This document shows positions 22,699 through 32,000 of a stretch of 64,000 nucleotides of DNA, one piece after another. Made by a program: the position numbers and the translations under genes. The DNA comes from an uncultured Acetatifactor sp. (GTDB lineage Bacteria; Bacillota; Clostridia; Lachnospirales; Lachnospiraceae). The stretch is from NCBI GenBank assembly GCA_934433135.1, contig CAKRZO010000012.1:37900-101899 (forward strand), given 5' to 3'. The stretch's first letter is position 1; each line of letters opens with the position of its first letter. The notes beneath the pieces were generated by a model that made no database searches, had not been told where the DNA came from, and saw only the letters and a list, made by a program, of their open reading frames with translations.

Positions 22699-23355
22699 AT
22701 GATAAAGATACTGATTGTAGATGATGAAAAGTCCATATGTGATTTGATTGATATGAATCTGACGGCAGCGGGTTATGAGTGTAAATTCGTACAGGACGGG
22801 ATCAAGGCGATAGATCTGGTAGACAAAGAAAATTTTGATTTGGTGTTATTGGATATCATGTTGCCGGGAGCGGATGGCTATGATGTCATGGAGTATCTGC
22901 GTCCGTTGAAGATTCCCGTAATTTTCATTACCGCAAAGCATGAAGTCAGAGATCGGGTCAAAGGTCTCAAGCTGGGGGCGGAAGATTATCTGGTAAAGCC
23001 TTTTGACGTGGTGGAGCTTTTGGCCAGAGTAGAAGTTGTGCTGCGCAGATACAATAAGGCGCAGAAGCTTTTGAAAGCCGGGGACGTGGTAGTGGATATG
23101 GAAGCAAGAACCGTAATAAAAGATGGGAAGAATATCGTTTTGACCAATAAGGAGTATGGTCTTTTGGTGCTTTTTATCCGGAATAAGAATGTGGCGCTGT
23201 TTCGGGAGACATTGTATGAAAAGGTCTGGGAAGGAGAATATTTTGCCGACAGCCGTACCCTGGATCTTCATGTGCAGCGGCTGCGCAGAAAAATGGGCTG
23301 GGAAAACAATCTGGTCGCGGTATACAAAGTCGGATACCGGTTGGAGATAGACTGA
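22699..23355 (+). CDS. OmpR/PhoB-family response regulator
   Basis: This 218-aa protein has a receiver domain (residues 1-115) with the acidic pair in VDDEKS, phospho-acceptor Asp in LVLLDIML, Thr in FITAKH and Lys in LVKPFD. The C-terminal winged-helix DNA-binding domain ends with the family's usual YKVGYRLE. ATG 22699 is chosen because the receiver domain starts there; the frame is open from 22639. The histidine kinase gene follows after 18 bases. It probably controls this gene run, including the transporter and the deacetylase. Confidence 0.93.
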   Translation: MIKILIVDDEKSICDLIDMNLTAAGYECKFVQDGIKAIDLVDKENFDLVLLDIMLPGADGYDVMEYLRPLKIPVIFITAKHEVRDRVKGLKLGAEDYLVKPFDVVELLARVEVVLRRYNKAQKLLKAGDVVVDMEARTVIKDGKNIVLTNKEYGLLVLFIRNKNVALFRETLYEKVWEGEYFADSRTLDLHVQRLRRKMGWENNLVAVYKVGYRLEID

Positions 23356-23373
23356 AAATCAGGGGATTAGGCA

Positions 23374-24813
23374 ATGAAATTTTCCACGAAAATATTATTA
23401 TGTACTATAACCATTATGGCTGTAGCTTTGGGATTAAGCGGTTCTTATCTGGTGGATTATGTATTCCGGATTTCCTTGGAGAGAGAAATTTCCCAGGCCA
23501 TGGACGAAAGCAGCATTTTGCAGTTTGCTTTTAAAACGGCTGCTTTAAATGTGCCGTCCAGATATGATGTGCTGCCGGATACCGCGGTAGAGCGCATCGG
23601 TTCCAATCTGGAAAACGGCGGACAGGCCGGAAAAAGACAGCTTCGCATTTCGGATGAAAACAGGAATTTTCTTTTTGCCAGTGACGGTTTTACCGAAGAA
23701 AGCAGGCTGCTTGACGGAATTGAAGAAAACAAGCGCCTGTATCAGGTAACCAAGATACAGGATCGGTATTATGTACATACCGGAATCCGGATTCAGGTGC
23801 TGAACCGGGTTTTGTATCTGGAGACAATGAAAGATGTTACGGAAGTGTTCCGGGAGAGAATGCTTGGATTCGATATGTATCGGAAGGTAACGTTTTTGGT
23901 GCTTTTTTTTGCATCGGGAGTTCTTCTGGTTGTGTGCCTATGTCTGACAAGACCCATTATGCTGTTAAAAAAAGCAACCGGGAAGATGGCGCAGGGAGAG
24001 TATTCTTATCGTGCACAGGTGATCAGTGCGGATGAGCTGGGCGATCTGACCCGCGCATTCAATCAGATGGCGGAAGCGCTGGAAGAGACAATCGGAAAAT
24101 TGGAAGAAGAGATCCGCTCCAGAGAGACCTTCATCGCTGCCTTTGCCCATGAGCTGAAGACGCCGTTAACCTCGATTATCGGCTATGCGGATATACTGCG
24201 TTCGAGGAAGCTTGAGGAAGAAAAGCATTTCCTGGCGTCAAATTATGTGTATACAGAAGGAAAGAGACTGGAAGCGATGTCTCTTCGTTTGTTGGATATT
24301 ATTGTTATGAAGCAGGGAAACTGTATCCGACAGGAAATAGAAGCGGAGAAGATTTTTTCCTATCTGCAGGATCTGTACGGCAAGAGAGAAGAGTACCGTT
24401 TCACTTTTTCCTACGAACCCGGTTGGGTTTACGGGGAGGAAAATCTCTTAAAGTCGGTGCTTTTAAATCTGGTGGACAATGCCTGCAAAGCTTCGTCCCC
24501 GGGAAGTGAGATAGTTCTGTCCGGAACGAAAGAAAAAGGAGGATACCGGTTTTGTGTAACGGATTTCGGAATTGGAATACCGGAAGAGGAAATCGGTAAG
24601 ATTACAGAGGCTTTTTATATGGTCGACAAGTCCCGTTCCCGAAGCTGCAACGGCGCCGGACTCGGGCTGGCATTGTGTACGGAGATTCTGAAGTTGCATG
24701 ACAGCGGGCTGCAGATTGAGAGTACTTTAGGAAAGGGAACCAGTATCAGTTTTGTGATATCGGGAAAACAGCCGGAGAAAAAGCCGGGAGATCGGAATAC
24801 GGAGTGTGTATGA
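23374..24813 (+). CDS. Sensor histidine kinase
   Basis: This 479-aa protein has two membrane segments (about residues 8-28 and 173-193) flanking an extracellular sensor domain of about 145 residues, then HAMP (PIMLLKKATGKMAQGEYSYR). The HisKA domain has the H-box FAHELKTPLTSIIGYAD near residue 260. The ATPase domain has the N-box NLVDNACKAS, the G-box FGIGIP and a second G-box GAGLGLAL. All catalytic motifs are intact. It pairs with the response regulator just upstream. The stop overlaps the next start as ATGA, so the following anchored protein is cotranslated and may be an accessory sensor. Confidence 0.93.
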   Translation: MKFSTKILLCTITIMAVALGLSGSYLVDYVFRISLEREISQAMDESSILQFAFKTAALNVPSRYDVLPDTAVERIGSNLENGGQAGKRQLRISDENRNFLFASDGFTEESRLLDGIEENKRLYQVTKIQDRYYVHTGIRIQVLNRVLYLETMKDVTEVFRERMLGFDMYRKVTFLVLFFASGVLLVVCLCLTRPIMLLKKATGKMAQGEYSYRAQVISADELGDLTRAFNQMAEALEETIGKLEEEIRSRETFIAAFAHELKTPLTSIIGYADILRSRKLEEEKHFLASNYVYTEGKRLEAMSLRLLDIIVMKQGNCIRQEIEAEKIFSYLQDLYGKREEYRFTFSYEPGWVYGEENLLKSVLLNLVDNACKASSPGSEIVLSGTKEKGGYRFCVTDFGIGIPEEEIGKITEAFYMVDKSRSRSCNGAGLGLALCTEILKLHDSGLQIESTLGKGTSISFVISGKQPEKKPGDRNTECV

Positions 24814-25685
24814 AACAGAAGATGCAGAAAAAAGACCGAAAGAAGCTGCCGGAAGGCAGGAAAGGAATCCAATATCTGGGCCTTTTAACAGCTGCGCTTG
24901 TATTGATCGGCTGTGCTATCATAGGACCGGAGCGCCTTTCCGGATACCGGGATAAGAATATTTTGAATCATATTGTGGAAGAATCCGTGGAAACGGATAG
25001 TGAAGGGTACCATTATTCGTTAAACAGCAATGAAAAGCTGTATATCCTGTCCAACAGTTTAAACAGCAGAGAGCTGCCCGGGACGGAACAGAGTATGAAT
25101 CTGAAAAACGGAAACCGGGAGAAAAATTATACGGAGATTACGGGAAATTATGCGTTTGTAATTAATAGAGGAAGCTCTTCGGAAGAAGAGGTTACGGATG
25201 AAGAGATTTTCAAGACTTGCAATGCACAGATTCTGGAATTGAAAGAGGACGGTATTCTGCCGCAGTCTGTAAAGGCGGTGACGGCATCTACCCATAGTGT
25301 GGACCGCTATTCCGCCATTGAAGTTACGGAGCCCGGGAACAATGTTTCGGTCTGGAAGATCAGTCTGTCCACGAACAGGCAGAATGCGGATAAAAGAAAC
25401 TGTCTGCTGGATTTATGCCTGGATGCGGACACCGGAAAGATTTATGAATTCTATGTCCGGACGCAGACCAGCTGGGAGGAGATCAATCCGGATGAGCTGG
25501 TTGAAAAGTGGAGAAACTACGTGGGACTTGGCGAGTGGCAAAGCTATCGGACGGCAAATCCGCTGACGGAAACAACGGATAATTATGCAAAGTACAGTTT
25601 CGAAGGAATGGGAGATGGCAGTACGATTGTTACCATTGGTTTTTATGATGGGATCAATGAGCTGTTTTTAAAAATATCGAAATAA
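24810..25685 (+). CDS. Membrane-anchored protein of unknown function, cotranslated with the histidine kinase
   Basis: This 291-aa protein has a basic N-terminus (about 18 residues) and one membrane segment near residues 22-40 (YLGLLTAALVLIGCAII). The rest lies outside the cell and is polar with beta-type pattern; no family is recognised. There is a segment LDLCLDADTGKIYEFYV near residue 205, typical of strand-turn-strand folds in accessory proteins of sensor kinases. Translation is coupled to the kinase gene through an ATGA overlap, and the deacetylase gene follows. A role in signal sensing is inferred only from position. Confidence 0.7.
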   Translation: MKQKMQKKDRKKLPEGRKGIQYLGLLTAALVLIGCAIIGPERLSGYRDKNILNHIVEESVETDSEGYHYSLNSNEKLYILSNSLNSRELPGTEQSMNLKNGNREKNYTEITGNYAFVINRGSSSEEEVTDEEIFKTCNAQILELKEDGILPQSVKAVTASTHSVDRYSAIEVTEPGNNVSVWKISLSTNRQNADKRNCLLDLCLDADTGKIYEFYVRTQTSWEEINPDELVEKWRNYVGLGEWQSYRTANPLTETTDNYAKYSFEGMGDGSTIVTIGFYDGINELFLKISK

Positions 25686-25770
25686 TGAAAAAACAGGCAT
25701 TTTGAAGGAAGAACTGCGTAAACTGTTAGTAGCACAGATGTGTGTGCGGGCAGGAGGAAGCAGTGTGGGA

Positions 25771-26847
25771 ATGTGGAAAAATGTCAGAATACCGGACAAA
25801 AAGCAAGAGAAAGGATCAGGCAAAGGATCAGGCAAAGAGATTTTCCTTGTGATCCTTCTGGTTTCGGCGGCCATGATTTTGTCCGGAATCCTTTTAAATA
25901 AGCTGAAGGGCAGGGAGCAGAGGAAGAAAGAGACAGATTCTGCCGTATCTTTGGAAACATCTTTACAGCAAACGCAGATGAACGGAACGGATGCGACATC
26001 TGAACGTCAGGATGCGGAGCACACAGACGAGGTACCCGGACATGAGGACACAGACCGGACGGGTACGGTTTCCGGGCATGGGGATACAGACCAGACAGGC
26101 ATGACACCCGGACATGAGGACACAGACCGGATGGGTACGGTTTCCGGGCATGGGGATACAGACCAGACAGGCATGGCTTCCGGACAGCAGGATACGGGTC
26201 AGGCGGGAAAAGATTCACAGTCACCAGAGGAAGGGCAGGAGCAGAAAGTAGTCTATCTTACCTTTGATGACGGCCCCACCAAAGAAAATACGGCTGCTAT
26301 ATTGGATATCCTTGCGGAAAAGGGAGTGAAAGCTACCTTTTTTGTAGTCGGGGAGAATGTCCGGAAAAATCCGGAAGTAGCCAAACGCATTGTGGAAGAA
26401 GGACATACCATAGGGATTCACTGTGACCGACATGTATATGAGGAACTGTATGAAAGCGTGGACAGCTACCTGGAGGATTTTGCAAAGGCACATGATTCGG
26501 TTTACGAAATTACAGGGGTGGATACCAGATTGTTCCGCTTCCCGGGCGGAAGCGTCAACAGTTTTAACCGGGATATCTGCGATGACATTATAGAAGCCAT
26601 GACGGAAGCGGGATATATCTATTTTGACTGGAACGCCAGCCTGGAAGATGCCGTAAAGAGTACAAAACAGGAGCAATTGGTGAAGAATGCCGTGGATACG
26701 GCGTTAGGACGCAAGAGAATTGTTCTGCTGGCGCATGACCTGTTTGCCAAAACCGTGAAATGTCTGCCGGATCTTCTGGAAGCCTTCCCGGATTATGAAT
26801 TTGCCCCCCTTTCCGAAGCGATTCTCCCGGTTCAGTTTAAGAGATGA
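25771..26847 (+). CDS. Membrane-anchored polysaccharide deacetylase (NodB domain)
   Basis: This 358-aa protein has a basic N-terminus, one membrane segment (EIFLVILLVSAAMILSGILL, about residues 23-42) and a spacer of about 120 residues. The spacer contains a 24-residue tandem repeat rich in His, Asp, Thr and Gly (GHEDTDRTGTVSGHGDTDQT). The NodB domain begins near residue 160: VYLTFDDGPT with the catalytic Asp and metal Asp, then HTIGIHCDRH with metal His, RFPGGS and the late LLAHD. Such enzymes remove acetyl groups from peptidoglycan or other polysaccharides. The ATG at 25771 has AGGAGGAAG upstream. It ends the two-component operon and is probably one of its targets. Confidence 0.88.
   Translation: MWKNVRIPDKKQEKGSGKGSGKEIFLVILLVSAAMILSGILLNKLKGREQRKKETDSAVSLETSLQQTQMNGTDATSERQDAEHTDEVPGHEDTDRTGTVSGHGDTDQTGMTPGHEDTDRMGTVSGHGDTDQTGMASGQQDTGQAGKDSQSPEEGQEQKVVYLTFDDGPTKENTAAILDILAEKGVKATFFVVGENVRKNPEVAKRIVEEGHTIGIHCDRHVYEELYESVDSYLEDFAKAHDSVYEITGVDTRLFRFPGGSVNSFNRDICDDIIEAMTEAGYIYFDWNASLEDAVKSTKQEQLVKNAVDTALGRKRIVLLAHDLFAKTVKCLPDLLEAFPDYEFAPLSEAILPVQFKR
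26034..26178 (+). repeat. 72-base tandem repeat in the deacetylase spacer
   Basis: Two nearly identical 72-base units, starting at 26041 and 26113, encode the 24-residue His/Asp-rich repeat. In-frame copy number may vary between strains. Confidence 0.85.
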
Positions 26848-26866
26848 CAAAAATTTATTTTGGGGC

Positions 26867-26896
26867 TTGCCAAGATGGGGAAGTATGTGGTATAAT
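26867..26896 (+). promoter_or_regulatory. Promoter of tRNA-Trp
   Basis: TTGCCA, 18 bases, then TATAAT, 50 bases before the tRNA. Confidence 0.65.
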
Positions 26897-26946
26897 AGCT
26901 TTTGTTGACAGGTCAGCGAAAGAAAGCAGATACTGCAACGAAGCAT

Positions 26947-27017
26947 AGAGGAATAGTACAGCGGTAGTGCGGCGGTCTCCAAAACCGTTAACGGGGGTTC
27001 GATTCCCTCTTCCTCTG
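26947..27017 (+). tRNA. tRNA-Trp (CCA)
   Basis: The 71-base cloverleaf has acceptor arms AGAGGAA and TTCCTCT, anticodon loop CTCCAAA, and T arm GGGGG with TTCGATT. The 3' CCA is not encoded. Confidence 0.93.
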
Positions 27018-27052
27018 TTTTGTGTCAATATAATTTCCAAATTTTTTAACAA

Positions 27053-27106
27053 GGGCTGTCGCAAGGTTGTCAGAAAATGATGATCTTGCGACAGCTCTTT
27101 TTATGC
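27053..27106 (+). terminator. Intrinsic terminator after tRNA-Trp
   Basis: AGGGCTGTCGCAAG and CTTGCGACAGCTC form a long stem with a 19-base loop, followed by TTTTT. Confidence 0.8.
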
Positions 27107-27232
27107 TTTTTTGCAACAGCGGATTGCTGAACGGAATCAGTTAATTGATCAGCAGCACCATTACGTTTAAGAAGAAGTGAATTAGGTTAAATTAATCTTG
27201 TAAGTTGATTTTGGAAGAGTCGTACCGCACCA

Positions 27233-27262
27233 TTGACAAAAGAAGGGAAAACAGGGTATAAT
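27233..27262 (+). promoter_or_regulatory. Sigma-A promoter of the HipA-like gene
   Basis: TTGACA, 18 bases, then TATAAT, 38 bases before the chosen start. Confidence 0.75.
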
Positions 27263-27300
27263 TTTTCGTAAATGGAGACGAGCGAAACGAGGTGAACTGC

Positions 27301-28596
27301 GTGAAGTGCATTTTGATGCATAAACGAATCCGGGTGGCGGAATTGGAGTTGGATGATGCCACGGGTTTTATACAGAAAGTAGGTACCGTGTATGTACCGC
27401 AGCACCTTCCGGTAGGGATTCCGGTACGAAAAGGAATTGCTGACCGGGCAGCGCTTAACGAGTGGTGGACAGACCGTTCCATCCCTGCCAGCCGTTCCGG
27501 CGTGCGTGAAGCATTGGAAAAACTGGAAATTGCCAGTACCAAAATGCTGCTTGTGCGCTGCTACGCACTGAGTTTGTCGGATCAGTATTGGATTTGCCCG
27601 GAGGGTTCCGGCCTGACTTGGGAGCAAATTAATTTTTTCCAAAACGATTTTTCGGAGGATATCGGCGATGTTCTGTTCGGTGCAGAGAAAAAAGCGGACG
27701 GACTGGACTTTTCCTCACCGGATAATACCTCGGACGGTAACCTGAAAAAGCGCTGGAAAATCATAAACGGGAAGCGCTGCCTGATAAAGGGCGGCAGCAA
27801 TCCGTTTCACCAGCAGCCGTTTAATGAAGTGATCGCAGCCGGGATTATGGAACGAATGAAGATTCCTCACGTGCCGTACACCATAACATGGAGCGAAGGG
27901 GTGCCGTACAGTGTATGCGAGGATTTTGTCACGGAAGACACCGAGCTGATTCCTGCGTGGCGCATTCTGAAAACGCAGAGAAAGGATAACAGTACCTCGG
28001 TATATCAACACTTTATCAATTGCTGTGAGGCACTGGGGATTCAGGGCGCAGTCCCTTTTCTTGACCGGATGATAGTGCTTGATTATATCATTGCCAACGA
28101 GGACCGGCATCTGAACAATTTCGGTGCAGTCCGTAATGCGGAAACATTGGAATGGCTTGGATTTGCACCCATTTATGACAGCGGTTCTTCCCTTGGCTAC
28201 GACAAAATGCCGGCACAGATGCGTTCGGAAAAAGAAGTGGTCTGCAAACCGTTCAAAAACCATCATGAGGAGCAGCTGAAGCTTGTATCCGACTTCCGGT
28301 GGATTGATTTTAACAGTCTGGCGGATGTAGAAACGTTTATTACCGGTGTTTTGTCCATGGACGGCGCGGAAGACTATATGGAGGAAAATCGTATCCGGAC
28401 GATAACCCGGATGGTGCGCAGACGAATCGAGCAGCTTTCGCAGCAGGCCGCCGGTCATGCGGCAGCCCAGAGTTTTTCCACACAAGATGAAGTGGAAACA
28501 TCCACACGGGACGATGTGGAAACTTCCACATATGATGAAGTGGAAACATCCACACAAGATGATGTGGAAGAGGATATTGCTGCGGATTACACCTGA
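27301..28596 (+). CDS. HipA-like kinase-fold protein with repeated acidic tail
   Basis: This 431-aa protein has, in the middle and C-terminal part, a HipA-type kinase pattern: CLIKGG near residue 157, the catalytic-loop-like LDYIIANEDRHLNNFGAV near residue 255, and the metal-site-like FAPIYDSGSSLGYD. The N-terminal 90 residues are not recognised. The tail holds four 8-residue repeats (VETSTxDD/E). No HipB-like antitoxin gene lies beside it; the gene is alone between tRNA-Trp and purL. A GTG at 27301 with GAGG eight bases upstream is chosen; the frame has another GTG at 27292 and an ATG at 27316. The kinase target is unknown. It could act as a toxin, a regulator or a phage-related kinase. Confidence 0.75.
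   Translation: MKCILMHKRIRVAELELDDATGFIQKVGTVYVPQHLPVGIPVRKGIADRAALNEWWTDRSIPASRSGVREALEKLEIASTKMLLVRCYALSLSDQYWICPEGSGLTWEQINFFQNDFSEDIGDVLFGAEKKADGLDFSSPDNTSDGNLKKRWKIINGKRCLIKGGSNPFHQQPFNEVIAAGIMERMKIPHVPYTITWSEGVPYSVCEDFVTEDTELIPAWRILKTQRKDNSTSVYQHFINCCEALGIQGAVPFLDRMIVLDYIIANEDRHLNNFGAVRNAETLEWLGFAPIYDSGSSLGYDKMPAQMRSEKEVVCKPFKNHHEEQLKLVSDFRWIDFNSLADVETFITGVLSMDGAEDYMEENRIRTITRMVRRRIEQLSQQAAGHAAAQSFSTQDEVETSTRDDVETSTYDEVETSTQDDVEEDIAADYT
28492..28569 (+). repeat. 24-base tandem repeat in the HipA-like gene
   Basis: GTGGAA recurs at 28492, 28516, 28540 and 28564 at an exact 24-base period, encoding VETSTxDD. Each unit holds a small hairpin (TGGAAACATCCA). Confidence 0.85.
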
Positions 28597-28672
28597 AAAT
28601 GGGCGGAGGAAATCGGCGAACTGGTGGGGGATCGAACTGTATTTGAATAAAACGGAATAAAAAGAAAAAAAG

Positions 28673-28705
28673 GAAGTCACAGATGATATCTGTGGCTTCT
28701 TTTTA
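28673..28705 (+). terminator. Intrinsic terminator after the HipA-like gene
   Basis: GAAGTCACAGAT and ATCTGTGGCTTC form a tight stem followed by TTTTT. Confidence 0.85.
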
Positions 28706-28739
28706 GGTGAAAATATTAAAAACATTTTCAATGTTTTTT

Positions 28740-28786
28740 ACACAATCGAAACGCCCACCGGAGACCGGCGGACGCTTCGATTGTGT
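28740..28786. repeat. Strong hairpin of unknown role
   Basis: ACACAATCGAA and TTCGATTGTGT are perfect 11-base arms, with a further GCCCACCGG/CCGGCGG pairing inside. No T-run follows on either strand, so it is not an ordinary terminator. Confidence 0.7.
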
Positions 28787-29013
28787 AAAAGGGGAATTCT
28801 TCCGGAATTATGTTATATAACAGTCAGGTATCTCAACCTGACATCTGAATTATATCTGATTTGTGGGGAAAAATCTATAATAATATTGATTTCGAATAAC
28901 AAAATATTGATGATAAAAGACATATTATGACGAAAAGCAACAAAAAATGAAGTATTTCATGACTCATGCTGTAAAAGGAGAAAAAAAACAGTGCAAATTT
29001 GTCAGATTACCTA
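28787..29013. other. AT-rich leader region before purL, no recognised gene or riboswitch
   Basis: It contains a small hairpin (GTCAGG...CCTGAC near 28822-28841) but no purine riboswitch core that I can recognise. Confidence 0.5.
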
Positions 29014-29042
29014 TTGTATGAAAAAGGATCTCATACTATAAT
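29014..29042 (+). promoter_or_regulatory. Promoter of purL
   Basis: TTGTAT, 17 bases, then TATAAT, 54 bases before the start codon. Confidence 0.65.
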
Positions 29043-29096
29043 GAAAGAGTATTCCTGTTAATAAAAGGTATTTTAACAAAAATCTGGAGGAGAGGC

Positions 29097-32000
29097 ATGG
29101 GAAACGTAAGACGTATCTATGTAGAAAAGAAAGCGCCTTTTGCGGTAAAAGCAAGCGAGTTGTCAGAGGAGTTAAAAGGTTATCTGGGAATCCGCGGGGT
29201 AGAATCCGTAAGAATCCTGATCCGTTACGATGTGGAGAATATTTCAGAAGAAGTATTCAGGCTGGCCTGCAGGACGGTCTTTTCAGAGCCGCCTGTGGAT
29301 GATTTGTATGAGGAGACAGTTCCGGCTCCGGAGTCTGCCAGAATGTTTTCCGTGGAATTTCTCCCGGGACAGTTTGACCAGAGATCAGACTCGGCTCTGC
29401 AGTGCATCCGGTTCCTGGATGAATCGCAGGAGCCTGTTATTAAAACGGCGGTTACTTATGTAATTGACGGAAAAATATCCGAAGACGAATTTGCAGCGAT
29501 TAAGTCCTATTGCATTAACCCGGTGGACTCCCGAGAAACAGCGCCGGAAAAGCCGGATACACTGGTTACTGTTTTTGCGGAACCGGAAGATGTCAGAATC
29601 TTTTCGGGATTTTGCGGGAAAGAGGAAAGCGAACTGAAAGACTTATACGATTCGCTGAACCTTGCCATGACTTTTAAGGATTTTCTTCATATACAGAATT
29701 ATTTCCGGGAGGAAAAGAGAGATCCGTCCATGACGGAAATCCGGGTTTTCGACACCTACTGGTCGGATCATTGCCGTCATACCACTTTTTCCACGGAATT
29801 AAAGAATATAGAATTCGGGGAAGGGTATTATCGTGAGCCACTTGAAATTTCCTATCAAAGCTATTTGGATACCAGAGAAGAGATCTACGCAGACAGAAAA
29901 GATAAGTTTATCTGCCTGATGGATCTGGCGCTGATGGGAATGAAAAAATTAAAAAAAGAAGGTCTGCTCACTGATATGGAAGAATCGGATGAGATCAATG
30001 CCTGTTCAGTGGTTGTGCCGGTGGAGATGGAAGAGGATGGAAAGAAGACCGTTCAGGAATGGCTGGTATTTTTCAAAAACGAGACACACAACCATCCTAC
30101 GGAAATCGAGCCTTTCGGCGGCGCGGCTACCTGCCTGGGCGGAGCCATAAGAGATCCTTTGTCCGGACGCGGCTATGTGTACCAGGCAATGCGGGTAACG
30201 GGCGCGGCGGATCCTACCGTGCCGGTAGCGGATACGTTAAAGGGAAAGCTTCCCCAGAAAAAGCTGGTAAGAGGCGCGGCTGCAGGATATTCTTCCTACG
30301 GCAATCAGATCGGCCTGGCTACCGGCCTGGTAAAGGAGATCTATCATCCCGGCTATGTTGCCAAGAGGATGGAAATCGGTGCAGTCATGGGGGCGGCTCC
30401 GAGAGAAAATGTAATCCGAAAGAACTCCGATCCGGGAGACATCATCATTCTTCTGGGCGGAAGGACGGGAAGAGACGGCTGCGGCGGTGCTACCGGATCT
30501 TCCAAGGTACATACGGAAGAGTCCATTATGGTCTGCGGTGCGGAAGTGCAGAAAGGAAATGCGCCGACGGAACGTAAGATTCAGAGACTGTTCCGGAGAA
30601 AGGAAGTAAGCCTTTTAATTAAGAAATGTAACGATTTCGGTGCAGGCGGCGTTTCCGTAGCCATTGGCGAACTGGCGGACGGCCTCGTAGTAGATCTGGA
30701 CAAGGTACCCAAGAAATATGCCGGTCTGGACGGAACGGAGTTAGCGATTTCCGAATCCCAGGAAAGAATGGCGGTTGTGGTTGCCCCTGAGGATGCCGGG
30801 AAATTCCTTACCTATGCCGCACAGGAGAATCTGGAAGCGGTTCCAGTTGCCGTGGTAACGGAGGAACCCAGGCTTATCCTGAAATGGAGAGGAAAAGAGA
30901 TCGTCAATATTAAAAGAGCTTTCCTGGATACCAACGGAGCGCATCAGGAAACCGGCGTTAAGGTGGAGATTCCGAAGGAAGAGGACAATTATTTTGATCA
31001 ATGGGCTGTGCCGAAGGCCGGGGAATATCTGGAAAAGGGAGATGTCCGCAACGCCTGGCTTGCGCTCCTTGGTGATTTGAATGTCTGCTCCCAGAAAGGC
31101 CTGGTGGAGATGTTTGACGCTTCTATCGGAGCCGGCAGTGTCTATATGCCTTACGGCGGAAAAAATCAGCTGACCCAGACCCAGGTTATGGCGGCAAAGC
31201 TTCCGGTTCTGAAGGGCAAAACCGATGCAGTTACCATGATGAGCTATGGATTTGATCCGTATCTGTCTTCCTGGAGCCCTTATCACGGAGCCATTTATGC
31301 GGTTACGGAATCCGTTGCCAAAATCGTGGCGGCAGGCGGCGATTATAAAAAGCTTCATTTTACGTTCCAGGAATATTTCCGCAGAATGACGGAGAAACCG
31401 GAACGTTGGAGCCAGCCTTTCAGTGCGCTGCTGGGTGCTTATGATGCTCAGGTAGGCTTCGGCTTGGCTTCCATCGGCGGAAAGGACAGTATGTCCGGAA
31501 CCTTTAAGGATCTGGATGTGCCGCCTACCCTGGTTTCCTTTGCCGTGGATGTGGCAAAGGGTGGCGATCTGATCACCCCGGAATTAAAACAGGCCGGGAA
31601 TACCCTGGTTCGCTTTGAAATCGAAAAAGATGATTATGACATTCCGATGTATGAGGCTGTTATGGAACTGTATGACGGTATCCATCAATTGATTGGTAAG
31701 CAGGTTATTGTATCCGCTTATGCATCGGATGCGGCAGGAGCCATAGCCGCACTGTCGCGGATGGCCTTCGGAAACGGCCTGGGACTTACTCTGGATCCGG
31801 AAGTTCCCGTGGATTTCCTGTTCGAAAACGGTCTGGGCGATATTGTTGCGGAAGTTTCCGCGCAGAAGCTGGGAGAACTTAACGAAAGCGGTCTGGAATA
31901 TACGGTTCTGGGTACGGTCAGTGAAGAGTCTGTTTTTGCTTACGGAGAAGTAAGAATCCCGGTGGAGGAAGCTCTGAAAACATGGAAGGGAACCTTGGAA

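Noticed and set aside
28787..29096. Purine riboswitch before purL
   Set aside because: The conserved loop sequences and three-way junction pairing could not be found.
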